Source of the DNA: Erythroxylum novogranatense
Taxonomy: Eukaryota > Streptophyta > Magnoliopsida > Malpighiales > Erythroxylaceae
DNA: 64,000 nucleotides
Assembly (NCBI GenBank): GCA_029891385.1
Contig: CM057228.1
Span: 34,847,023 to 34,911,022, forward strand
Direction: 5' to 3'
Shown piece by piece: positions 44,651-55,737 of this stretch. The first letter of the stretch is position 1; each line of letters starts with the position of its first letter. Under the pieces are notes generated by a model. The model had not been told where the DNA came from and ran no database searches. It worked only from the letters and a program-made list of their open reading frames with translations. Made by a program: the position numbers and the translations under genes.

Positions 44651-46190
44651 CGGGTCGCCAAGACAAGATCCTTGGGACCCTCGTTCGCCATCGCTCGGCA
44701 TCTCCATAGATCGACTACGGTCGGTCGGGTCGCCAAGACAAGATCCTTGGGACCCTCGTTCGCCATCGCTCGGCATCTCCATAGATCGACTACGATCGGT
44801 CGGGTCGTCAAGACAAGATCCTTGGGACCCTCGTTCGCCATCGCTCGGCATCTCCATAGATAAACTATGGTCGGTCGGGTCACCAAGACAAGATCCTTGG
44901 GACCCTCGTTTGCCATCGCCCGGCATCTCCATAGATCGACTACGGTCGGTCGGGTCGCCAAGACAAGATCCTTGGGACCCTCGTTCGCCATCACCCGGCA
45001 TCTCCATAGATCGACTACGGTCGGTCGGGTCGCCAAGACAAGATCCTTGGGACCCTCGTTCGCCATCGCCCGGCGTCTCCATAGATCGACTACGGTCGGT
45101 CGGGTCGCCAAGAAAAGATCCTTGGGACCCTCGTTCGCCATCGCTCGGCATCTCCATAGATCGACTACGGTCGGTCGGGTCGCCAAGAAAAGATCCTTGG
45201 GACCCTCGTTCGCCATCGCTCGGCATCTCCATAGATCGACTACGGTCGGTCGGGTCGCCAAGACAAGATCCTCGGGACCCTCGTTCGCCATCGCTCGGTA
45301 TCTCCATAGATCGACTACGGTCGGTCGGGTCGCCAAGACAAGATCCTTGAGACCCTCATTCGCCATCGCTCGGCATCTCCATAGATCGACTACGATCGGT
45401 CGGGTCGCCAAGACAAGATCCTTGGGATCCTCGTTCGCCATCGCCCGACATCTCCATAGATCGACTACGGTCGATCGGGTCGCCAAGACAAGATCCTTGG
45501 GATCCTCGTTCGCCATCGCCCGGCATCTCCATAGATCGATTACGGTCGGTCGGGTCGCCAAGACAAGATCCTTGGGACCCTCGTTCGCCATCGCTCGGCA
45601 TCTCTATAGATCGACTACGGTCGGTCGGGTCGCCAAGACAAGATCCTTGGGACCCTCGTTCGTCATCGCTCGGCATCTCCATAGATCGACTACGATCGGT
45701 CGGATTGCTAAGACAAGATCCTTGGGACCCTCGTTCACCATCGCTCGGCATCTCCATAGATCGACTACGGTCGGTCAGGTCGCCAAGACAAGATCCTTGG
45801 GACCCTCGTTCGCCATCGCCCGGTATCTCCATAGATCGACTACGGTCGGTCGGGTCGTCAAGACAAGATCCTTGGGACTCTTGCTCGCCATCGCTCGGCA
45901 TCTACATAGCTTAACTATCGACCGACCGGGTCGCTGAGACGAGACCCTCGGGACCATCGATCGTCCTCGTCTACTGCCCGGCTAGGTCGCCAAGACAAGA
46001 CTCTTGGGACCCTCGCCTGGCATATATATAAACCGACAACGATCGGTCGGGTCGCCAAGACAAGACTCTTGGGACCCTCGCTCGGCATCGACACAAATCG
46101 ACTGCGGTCGATCGGTCGCCAAGATGAGATCCTTGGGATCTCAGTTCGGACTCTGCTATAAGTCGACCTCGAAGCCGGTCGACTATGAGG
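44651..46190 (+). repeat. 75-bp tandem array, 17 regular plus about four degenerate copies
   Basis: CGGGTCGCCAAGACAAGATC recurs every 75 bases from 44651 to about 45851 (17 units, a few substitutions each). About four divergent copies with altered spacing follow to about 46190. The unit is a multiple of 3, so both strands stay open for hundreds of codons, producing repeats such as GRVAKTRSLGPSFAIARHLH on + and ANEGPKDLVLATRPTVVDL on -. This is a minisatellite property and not evidence of a protein. Confidence 0.95.
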
Positions 46191-46277
46191 AACTTCATCA
46201 AACTCTACTATACATCAAAAGTAAAGAACATAAATACGGAAAATTACTTCAGAAAAATGAAGCAAAGGAAAAGATTT

Positions 46278-48504
46278 TCATTCCATTAAATTTGCCACAG
46301 TCACAAGCCCACCAGTAAGCTTCAAAAGTCCATGTAAGGAGAAGTGGCGAATACCGGGGAAGCCTTGGGCAGGCGGAAAAGTCAAGCGAGGCGGGGTCCA
46401 GGAGCGGCGCAGAGTATCATCACGAGGAAGCTCGTCCTCCTCAGCCGAGCTAAGGTCCAGCTCCTCAATCGGGATGGGCCCCCAGTCCTCCACAGCTCTC
46501 TCCTTTACTTCCTCCATAGAGAGGCCAAGGGCGGTAGGAAGCAGCGGCTTGGCGAACCCCTCAAATGAAGGACCGTCCGACCCCTCAGGAATGCAGGCGT
46601 CATAGCAATTCTTCAAGATCATGAGGGCCAAGTCGCAGGAGTACTCCAAGCACTCCTCCTGCAAGAATCGCCTCTGCCATCGCATAATCGCCTCGACCCT
46701 TTGTTCCTTTACGGAGGCTCGCACCCTCCTCAGCCTATCCTCGGTTTGGGCCTGGTCCCGGAGGGATTTCTCTTTAAGCACTCTCTCCGACTCAGCTGCC
46801 TCGCATGCACGCAAGATATTCCTCGGACAGCTTGTTCCTCGCCGCCATCGCCTTACCTCTCGACCTCCTCCGCGGTGGCCGAGCCATGAGCTCCTCTCCT
46901 CCTCTCCCGCGAGTGAGCTTTCAAGACGCCACGCTCCTCCTTCGAGTTTCTTCTCCTCCTCAGGGAAGAGAGTTGAGCCCGGAGAAGTCTCCTTCCTCTC
47001 GACCTCAGAGCTCGGTCTTCAAACCGTCCACTGCCCAGAGGGAATGGACCTCCGATTCAGCAGCTCGATTGATGCGTGGACAAAGTGAGAGCCACATCCC
47101 TCATGGAATTGCGGATGGCACGACTCATCGCCTCCTCAACACTTAATGCGCCAAAGCTCCTCGTCCAAAGGAGGAATGACCTCTCGGCGAGATGAAGAGC
47201 CACTTCGCATCGGCGATCGAGGCGCCTTATCGAGGCTAATTGCGGCTTCACTTGTCGGCCTCCCGCGGCTTCTTCCCTTTACCCTCAAGTGACGGGCAAG
47301 ACGATCTCCCACTTTCTCCTTCCCCTTGCTTCGATCCAAAGGACGAGGAGGCCGGTCGACTACTTGAGAAGGCCGGTCGACTACTGAGGAGATCGGTCGA
47401 CTACTGAGCCCCTTCTCCTCTTCAGAGGTCGCTCAACCTCCTCCTCTTCCTCGATCACAACCAGCACTCACCAAAGGGACGACCATAGCAGTGCAGACGG
47501 CTGAGACGGTGGGAGGAACATACCACGCCCAAGCAATGGGCCGAGCAACAATCGAATCGCCTCTCCCTATCCTCCCGAACTCTAGCCCCAAGGCCCCATG
47601 ACCAGGCTTACCTCTTGGCAGACTTGGGAGGGCCGGTGAAAGTATTAACTTTGACCATGGTCAGACAAACAAAGAAAGGGTTAGAAATAGAACCAAAACC
47701 TACAAGCAAGGAAAATAATTCAACCATGAGGGTCAACCAAAGTAGGCGGTTCCTCTCTAGCCCGCTAACTTGTGGCGGGGTCAATCAAGAGAGTTGGCCG
47801 AGGCCCCCGCCAGATCCCAAATAAGCCGAGTGAAGTTATATTGGCGAGCTCCTTTATACTACCGACCACCTCCTGCTCCTCCTAGAAAGGAATAGACTTG
47901 ACGAGTCATTCCATCGCTTTTCGGCTAGGGATACCTCCACTTGGGACTCAAGGAAGATCTCGGAGGCTTCACGAAAAATATTTCGCTCACCACTGGTAAT
48001 TTTGCGACCGTCCCTACCGGGCGATCACCGCATCCTTATACATCAGGGAAGGATCCCACCCGCAGAGCTCGGACTCTGGCTCATTCTCAAGAAGTGGCGC
48101 AAGATATTGACCGAAGGCAGACAACCAAATTGGTGGCACAGCAAAGCAAGTCCATTGATGAACCTCCACCAATTCGGAGGAATCTGACTCGGCCTTAATT
48201 GATAGTCAACACACACTTCATCTACAATCGGCACGTACGGTAGCCTCAAGCCGCCGACCGAGAAGAAATACTCCGAGATGGCAAACCACCCACCTGTGCT
48301 GTTGTCGATTCTTTCATCCCCCGAGGCCAGCCTAGGCTCCGAGGACCGAGGGATACCATTCCTAACAATTGACCGACTTAACTCCGCCATGGACATCCTC
48401 GATTTGCCTTTGGGCAGTTCCTTTACTACCAGCCCATCTTTCCGCTCTCTTGTCGTAATCTCTTCAACATTTCCCAACCTCGACATCGCCGTTGCCTCAG
48501 CCAT
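46278..48504 (-). pseudogene. Antisense accessory ORF of Tat lineage (PF04195-like, 'putative gypsy type transposon')
   Basis: On the minus strand from 48504, residues in the first open stretch include AISEYFFSVGGLRLPYVPIV and an IPPNWWRFINGLALLCHQFG block, matching the plant 'putative gypsy type transposon' domain. Stops and frameshifts follow (47300-48040). A Ser/Arg-rich linker (47136-47339) comes next, and then a C-terminal charged helical region (46814-46278) with RWQRRFLQEECLEYSCDLAL and SMEEVKERAVEDWGPIP. The function of this antisense gene in Tat elements is not known. This copy is broken. Confidence 0.75.
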
Positions 48505-49330
48505 AACTTCCGACGACCTCTCACAACATCATCCTCGAGAAACCCCACTGAGAACCGGACGACATGCTCACTAAGAGGAAATTTAGAAGAGGAAAATGAG
48601 GGAAAGGGACGTACCTATTTAGTGGTAAGAGATCGAAAATTTGTGCAACGCCGAAGAAAACTTCCGAAAATTGAGAATAAGAAAGAGCAGAGGAAAGCAA
48701 GATGAAAGCAAGAATGAAACGAGCATGAAGAAAACCAAACCGTCTGACGACCCTGGACATTTATAGGGAAACGTTCGAATTGCGATCCAGCCAAAACTCG
48801 ACGCGTGGAGAAAATTCGAGCTATGCCCGGACACGTGGCATGATCCGAGCGGAGAATAAATTAGGGTTACTCGAAATCCGGAGTGGCGCGAACAGTTGAA
48901 AGGATCGGACGGACACCTGATAATTACAAAAGACGATACATTTCAGATTTTGAAATGCTGTCAGATACCACGCGCCGTCAAATAATAAATGCTTTAAGTA
49001 CCTTCACACGCTCGCTAATGATGACCACCCGACCTGCTTTAGCACGAGCTGTCGCGCAATAAGTGCCGAGGCCGACCAGTTGGGGCACTCAGCCGACCGA
49101 TCCCAATACGAGCAATCACGCACAACTAGTTGGCATCCGACCGATCGGGACTACCCGAGCTGTCCCATGACCGAGCTACAACAACAATGCCCGACCGAAC
49201 GACTACTTCATTAGCTGACCTACGGACGGGCTACATCTCAATGCTTAACCGATCGCCCCAATTACGAGTCATCCTATGTACGAGCTACAAAACCTCTACA
49301 TACTCCTCCGACCCTTCTCTTCGCTCAGAC

Positions 49331-49349
49331 TCGAGGAGTAGGGGGCTTA
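49331..49349 (+). other. Polypurine tract of the Tat-like element
   Basis: GAGGAGTAGGGGG lies immediately upstream of the 3' LTR start (TGGTTGGG), the expected place for second-strand priming. Confidence 0.65.
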
Positions 49350-49765
49350 TGGTTGGGTCGGTCGTATTGGGCCCGGACCCAGTCAAAACGACCCGTGGGC
49401 CGATCAGTCCATTCTTCAAAGATCGCTTTATGCTTAAAGCTGCCCAAGTCCAAATTTCACGCCTCCTCGCCCATCCGTAGATGGAAATCTCCCATGCAAA
49501 CACGTAAAGACCTAAACCTAATCGCAAAACCATATATAAGGTATAATTCTCCCATAATTGAGGTACGTAATCATAACCTAGTTTTTCTGCATTCATCAAC
49601 TTCACCTTCACCAAAAGATCGACTTGAAGGCCGAGGGCTAATCAGACACAACCCCGACAAGCCTTCTTTGTTTTGCAGTATCTTCACGTTTGATTCATCA
49701 CAGAAAGTAGCCAACTTATGGATCCGAACGGCAACGTACAGTTCAGTCAGAATCTGGCAGAACCA
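49350..49765 (+). repeat. 3' LTR of the Tat-like element
   Basis: 416 bp, TGGTTGGGTCGG to GGCAGAACCA. Its end is identical to that of the solo LTR at 4237-4663. Followed by the CTAAT duplication. Confidence 0.92.
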
Positions 49766-49898
49766 CTAATAATAATAATAATAATTAATTATCTTTGCCA
49801 AATTTTCTACTTATTCCAATTCTTATTATTATTAATTTTATCAATTATTTTTATTCTTATTTTTATTATTAAAATTATTATCATCATCATCATCATCA

Positions 49899-49941
<43 letters not shown>

Positions 49942-50030
49942 GATCATCATCATCATCATTATACAAAAAAAAATAATTATTATTCTTATTATTTGTTGTT
50001 GTTGTTATTATTATTATTATTATTATTTAA
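49766..50030. repeat. ATT/ATC microsatellite cluster
   Basis: Runs of ATT, ATC and GTT trinucleotides, including about 18 ATT units near 49900-49941. The Tat-like element inserted at its edge, since related trinucleotide runs also precede 41635. Isoleucine-rich open frames here are artefacts. Confidence 0.9.
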
Positions 50031-50040
50031 CAATGATCTT

Positions 50041-51087
50041 CATATAGAAAGAAGTAAAAACAAAATTACCTGAAGAGAAGAAAGAGAACCAAAGCAAAAA
50101 TGTTCTTATTACAATAGCAAACGAACTGTGAATCACAACTTTAGCACTTACAATTGAACTTTTGCATATCATGCCCTAACTTAGGAGCAAATTCATGCAA
50201 ACTCGCATGAAAGATTAGAAGGGGCCAATTCAATATGAATTTATACTGTATGCCAAGTACTAAATAGATGACATTTCAACTGCTCACCCAATAAATTAAC
50301 TAGCTAACAAAGCATACATATTAAACAATTACATACATATCTAGAATACCAAGTAAATCATACTCAAACACTTTATGATTCCATGCTAAAACCCAAGGCT
50401 AAATGTTGAGGGAGGAAAGGTACCCTCAAGTAAGATATGGTTAGGTTTCCTCATAAACCTCATCGAACATTTATAAAGCATACGGTCAGCATAAAACCAA
50501 GCAAAAGAGCAACCCAGAGATAATCTCTGGAGTTCCTCATTAAGTACTTAAGAAGCACTGAGTAAAAAAAAAAAAAACAAATGACCCAAAATATGATAGT
50601 GAAGCAGACTCCATTACTAAATCATACTTCACATTGCTATAATTAGCACCAAAACAAAATGGAAAAGACACTAACCTGCATACATAAGTTGCAATGCATA
50701 CTAAAGTCATGGTTACATGCTTAAATATGAAATCAACCATCCAGAGTATAAACCTCCATTTCATGATTCTAAAACCACAATTCAACTAGGTTATGCTAAC
50801 TCCATAACAAATTATGTTAAAGCCTATCACAAGTCTCACAATAAAAAATCAAACCACCGTTCTGTTCACAATAAAATGCATTATAAAAATTGATGTTACA
50901 AGCATTATCCAAAACACTGACATAATTAAACTTACATCTCCTCATTCATATCAAATGTTCCAATGATAAGGCTTAAGGGATTCATCTAATAAAATCTCTT
51001 AACAACCAAAAATGGTAATAATATGAAAAAGAAAGTAAAAAATCAAAACAACACCATTACAATTTTTTGCCATTTCTCTCTCTGAGA
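50041..51087. other. Unassigned AT-rich sequence
   Basis: No conserved coding or repeat pattern was recognised. A 13-A run lies near 50565. Confidence 0.4.
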
Positions 51088-51511
51088 TCAATCGAGAGGA
51101 ATTTCCACTTTCCCATCAGTGATCTCCTATTGCAAGTCTTTAGGATCCTTACCATCGACCGTACACCCAACGGACACGCAAGTGTCAATAATCTCCTTGA
51201 TGATCCCACTTAAGTCCTTAGCCATTGACCTGGGCTGCGTGACCTTCGCAATCTCAATCACGTCATCTAGAGAGATGTTCCTGTTGTGTTCGATGTTTTT
51301 GGTCTTCTTGCGATCATGCTCTGGTTCCTTCAACATCTTGATGACCAGCGTCGCGGCGGATGGCACGACAGTGACCTTCACCTGAAGATTCTGCACTGTC
51401 AACTTAACGGTAATGCGTAAGCCCTTCCAATCCTTTGTATTATCTTTGGCGATGTCTTCATCGATCTTTTTCATATACAAAACCAAAGGTTCGATTTTTG
51501 GATCAAGAGAC
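51088..51511 (-). pseudogene. RPL12: 60S ribosomal protein L12 (uL11) pseudogene, C-terminal part
   Basis: The minus-strand frame reads [20 protein letters not shown], then [18 protein letters not shown], then [18 protein letters not shown], which is clearly the large-subunit stalk-base protein uL11/L12. A TAG follows KDLQ where the family continues, and the usual tail (EITDGKVEIPLD) is still readable up to a TGA at 51088. The N-terminal part is interrupted at 51511 by the LARD insertion. Several conserved residues are changed (for example [12 protein letters not shown]). It lacks introns, but plant RPL12 genes can be intronless, so a retro-origin cannot be concluded. Confidence 0.9.
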
Positions 51512-52335
51512 TGTAACACCCCACTCCCGAGTGACCCGAACCCGATATCGTTGGTGATATCCGAGTCCGTGTCCCGCGAGGGTGGCGTACTACATCAGTC
51601 GATTAAAACTCAGTATACTTTTTTTTTTTGAAGCCATTGATTCCACGTTAGCGGCAAAAAAAAAAGTAAGTAACTAACACCCATGTTCATAATAAACCAG
51701 CTTGATTATTACAAATCATCCGAGAATAATTTACAATCACTCAATGAGTAAAACATTAAAACCAATATGGGCTCAAGAGAAATATAAAGCATTGTTATAC
51801 GGTGATTGCGAACACAATTTGATAAGACACTAATGCGATACGACCGATCCCCACCTCTATCCTTTATCCCTACATGAGACATACTCCCGTGTCAAACGGG
51901 TATTCTTCAAGACCTGAAAAATAGATGCAAATTTTGGGTGAGTTTTGCGAACTCAAGAGTGACCATCATCGATGGTCCATCCAATCACATAACATATAAC
52001 ACATACTTTCATTTTCCATTAAGTCACATGTCATATTCCCTATCATACCTCACATTCACATACAGCTTCATATCTTCATTATGTCGATACAATGTCATCT
52101 TCAATATAATCAAATTGATCATTCAATCAAGTTTATCATTCCCATTCAACACACAATGTCACATTCCCATTCAATACAAAGTTGCATAGTCCCATTCAAT
52201 ACAAGTAATTCAACCAATCACATTCCGCATAATCAAATCAATCATGTTATGCATATGTGCATGAAACCCACTTTCCATTTAATTACTTTGTTGTGACCGA
52301 GTGTCTAAACCGTCCCTGCACCAATAGATATCGGG

Positions 52336-52447
52336 CTCATTGAAATCGGCCCCATATAGGGCTCATTGTGAATCGTCCCATAAAGGGCTCATTGTAAATC
52401 GTCCCATAAAGGGCTCATTGTAAATCGTCCCATAAAGGGCTCATTGT
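52336..52447. repeat. 26-bp tandem repeat in the LARD LTR
   Basis: CTCATTGTAAATCGTCCCAT-type units start at 52336, 52362, 52388, 52414 and 52440. The same block is present in the other LTR at 60056-60166, with one unit shortened by a base. Confidence 0.9.
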
Positions 52448-53335
52448 CGTTGAGCACGAGGCTCTGAATCGATGTCGAGCATGAAGCTCTTTACTCATTA
52501 TTGACTACTCGTCACAACTCTCATTATCTTTCATAAATTCATGCGATGGAATGTCTTATGCATATTTGCATGCACTCGATCAATCATAGTTACTTATCAT
52601 CGGACCGTAGTCCCAAGATTCGACATCAATTAAGAAGTCACATTTCATTTATGTGCAATTATGCATGCAAGACATTTTAACAATCTCAATATATACACTT
52701 AGGTCATCTCATTCACATTCAAGGAGCACTTCAAATACGCAATTCCAAATACTTAATTACTCACCGGACCTCCTGTCTGGAACCCATATTTAATCACAAT
52801 TAATAAAATAAATCAATACTCATTCAACAAATAACAAAAGCAAATAACCAATAAATAAGACCATCTAGGTCTACTCACAGTACTCTCCAGATTTGCATTG
52901 GTTTCCAATTTCTGAAAATGCCCGAGTGTGGACATTTATCCTCTGGACTACCAATTTATGCCATATGCACACATTAATCACTTTGAATAAGAATTCTCAT
53001 TTATGCACAAATATAGAATAAGGACAATGCATGTTCATGATATTCCCGGCCTTAATCCAATTTTTTTCAACAATAAAATCCGTAGAAAAATTAGAAATTC
53101 AATGGCGCTGACGACGCTCAATTTGGACCTCTATAGGTCCCCAATTAAATAAAACAGTAATGCAATCCCATTTCCCGAACCCCCGTCAATTTTCCGTCCA
53201 AAAATTCCCAATTTCCCATGAAATGAAATTCAATATTTTACAAACCGATGCCTCAAGAATCGAGTCAATCGGACGTCGGACGGAAAAGTTATACATCAAA
53301 GAAATCGAAATCCAAAATTAAAACAAAATCCCTCT

Positions 53336-53440
53336 CGTGGCTCATGAGGGCGAGCTGTCCCTCGCGAGTCTGGCCTGACCTCGTCTCATGAGGGCGAGTC
53401 GTCACATCATGAAGTCGTCGCCTCATGAGGGCTCAGATTC
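53336..53440. repeat. CTCATGAGG palindromic patch, hypervariable between LTRs
   Basis: Repeated palindromic CTCATGAG(G) and GGGCGAG motifs. The equivalent stretch of the other LTR (61038-61165) uses the same words in a different order and number, while flanking sequence is nearly identical. Confidence 0.8.
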
Positions 53441-55705
53441 CAATGCCTTCACCCTTCTTTTTCTTTTTCCAAACCGAACTTCAATCATTCATAACTTTTC
53501 CCACACAATTCAGAAAATTACAAACCATATGTCGTTGGAAAGATTAAGAAAACTCTACAAGTTTTATGTAGAGCACAAAATCAATTTCACCCCTAAGGGT
53601 GTCAAAATCCAGTCAAATCCACTGCCTACTCAAAACCTCTCAAAACAGTGCAGTACTTTACAAATTCAGTAACTTTTATTCTCTTCAGTCAAAATAACAC
53701 AATAAATATGCTCTTCAATATCACAATGTTATCTAAAACTTTCATGAATAACCAAAATCCCAATTCATTTACTAACTAGGTCAAACAATTCAGTGAATGC
53801 TACTGCCCCTGAAAGTACTCAAATTGGATAATAATTTTTCAAGCAGTATAACTCCTTGTTCAAAAGTCGAAAAATTGCATACTTTATACCCATAAAAAGA
53901 TAAAACACAGTACTACACTTCTCATAAAGGGCTCAGAATCAAATTCCATCATTAACAAATTTAAAACAGTCCTGCAAGTTACTGCCTGTTCAGCAGCTTC
54001 ATGACCTAACTTCAATCCAATCTTTGAAAAATCATAAGTCCCAATTCTGTTATCTAAAAATAGCATGCTATATACCATTTTCAAGATAATTGTTTCCTCT
54101 ACAACTCTTCAGAAGATCACCTAAGCCAATTCAATTCACACAAATTACTAAAATTGTTCCCAATCAGAATGGTCACAATACCTACACTGATAGCTAAGTT
54201 TCACCAATTGCTCACAATCAGTCAATATTCCACAGTGGATATCTCCCAACATACAGATCGAAAAATTGAAAAATCAGTGGCAATGGAAAGCTAACAATAT
54301 AGGCTTCAACTCTCATGAAGACTATCGACAATAATTCCCTCTCAATTAATTTAGAAAAATCATCAAAACAATCAGGTTATAAATCCGGATACTGTTCACC
54401 TAAGTCAAAACAGTAACTTTCCAAGCCAAATTTCAACCTCTTAGAGTTACAATTTGACAACACCTATTTCACACAAAAATGTAGCCAACAAACCAAAGTT
54501 TCATTGGGCACAAACCTCAACTCATTTGCATAACCACACAATAAGTTATGCCCAAAACAGTACAGTAGGTTCAATGTCCATTTTCCAGCTTTCAACTTCA
54601 ACCTAACTCCTATCACTTCTAATATCCATAACACATGCATAAGCATCCTAATAACACAAGAATTAAGCCAATAGGTCATCAAGACCTTCAGTTCAATATA
54701 TATCCACAATTTCAGTACCTATTTTCAATCATTTTCTTATGAATTTATGCATTAAAACCATAAGTAAAACATAAACATAAACATCATCTTACCTAAAGCT
54801 TCCAACTCCACCTCTTTAAGTCTTTAATTTTCTAACTACCCTTCTTCTTTTCCATCCCATGCATGGTTATTATCAAGATAAGAGGGTAGAAGATTTAAGC
54901 TTAGAAGCAAGCAAGGAAGAACTAAGAAAGTAGCAACTAAGTGAAACAAGTGAAGGAAATTGATAAGAGTGAGGAAGAAGCTAGAGTTTTCGGATGAGGA
55001 GAAGATATAACAACAAACTCATCTTTTTTCACTCTTTTATCCATGAAGTTGCCGACCTTACAAAGTCAAGCATATGACAAAAGCATTAAACCCCTTTGGA
55101 CACTTGGCAATTGGAGAAACATAAGGAAAAGTCAAACAATTCAATAACTAATAAGTACAATTTCCCAACTTGTTCATTCTTTCCCTTTTAACTAATAAGA
55201 AGCATCGTGAATGGGAAGAAGACCAAGTCTAAGCCATCTCAAGCATGAAATTAGGAGGACACTTGGCCATTTAGGAAGGAATGGGAAAAGTCAAAGGACC
55301 AATCAAAATTTTGAAAATAATAAAACAAATACCAAGCAATTTCAATCCAATTTGGTTCCAACAAATTTATGGTCCATTTTGGGTTCCACCAAAATATGCA
55401 ATGGTTTAATACCAAATAACGAGAAAATCAACCGGTTCGCCATTTGACAATTTTTTTTCCGGTCCGGGAATTTTCTCCGAAAAATTCCAGAAAATTTTTC
55501 ATAATTCCCATAAAAGGTAAAACACACAAAAATACAGTTCAATAAATTTTTCAAATATAATTTCCCCATTATTTTCACTAAAAGTCCATTTAGTCCCAAT
55601 ACCGGAAATATCATGTATGCATGTACAGTCCTAAGTCATTTCGATCCATCTCATCCTATGCCAAATTTACTATTTAACCCTTCCTGACGGGGGTGGGATG
55701 TTACA

Positions 55706-55737
55706 ATTCTCCCCTCCTTATAAAATTTCGTCCTCGA
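55706..55737 (-). other. Polypurine tract of the LARD-like element
   Basis: Read on the minus strand, AAGGAGGGGAGAAT immediately precedes TGTAACATCCC of the 3' LTR, after a CGAGGACGAAATTTTATAAG stretch. This arrangement is common in Tekay/Del-type elements. Confidence 0.8.

Larger units (their letters stand above)
41640..49765 (+). mobile_element. Non-autonomous Tat-like Ty3/gypsy element with 75-bp array and antisense ORF
   Basis: LTRs 41640-42046 and 49350-49765, with a perfect CTAAT duplication at 41635-41639 and 49766-49770. The order inside is PBS, gag, protease, a short integrase C-terminal scrap, a 75-bp tandem array, an antisense ORF, and PPT. RT, RNase H and most of integrase are absent. 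An additional antisense ORF and tandem repeats near the 3' end are known traits of the Tat lineage. The two LTRs have diverged considerably. A solo LTR of the same family is at 4237-4663. Confidence 0.9.
51512..55705 (-). repeat. 3' LTR of the LARD-like element
   Basis: 4194 bp. It contains a 26-bp tandem array (52336-52447) and a palindromic CTCATGAGG patch (about 53336-53440). Scattered open frames inside it recur in the other LTR but carry no recognisable domain. Confidence 0.92.

Noticed and set aside
44320..45937. Long overlapping ORFs on both strands (up to 423 codons) with a 25-residue repeat
   Set aside because: They follow automatically from a 75-bp tandem unit lacking stops; both strands and several frames are open. 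No known domain is present.
49718..50047. Isoleucine-rich ORF
   Set aside because: Encoded by ATT/ATC microsatellites.
52336..52447. CRISPR-like regular repeats
   Set aside because: Units are contiguous 26-bp tandem copies without unique spacers, inside an LTR of a plant retroelement.
51938..55614. Recurrent ORFs of 70-90 codons in the LARD LTRs
   Set aside because: Present in both LTRs only because the LTRs are duplicates; no domain, and not aligned with the element's strand.
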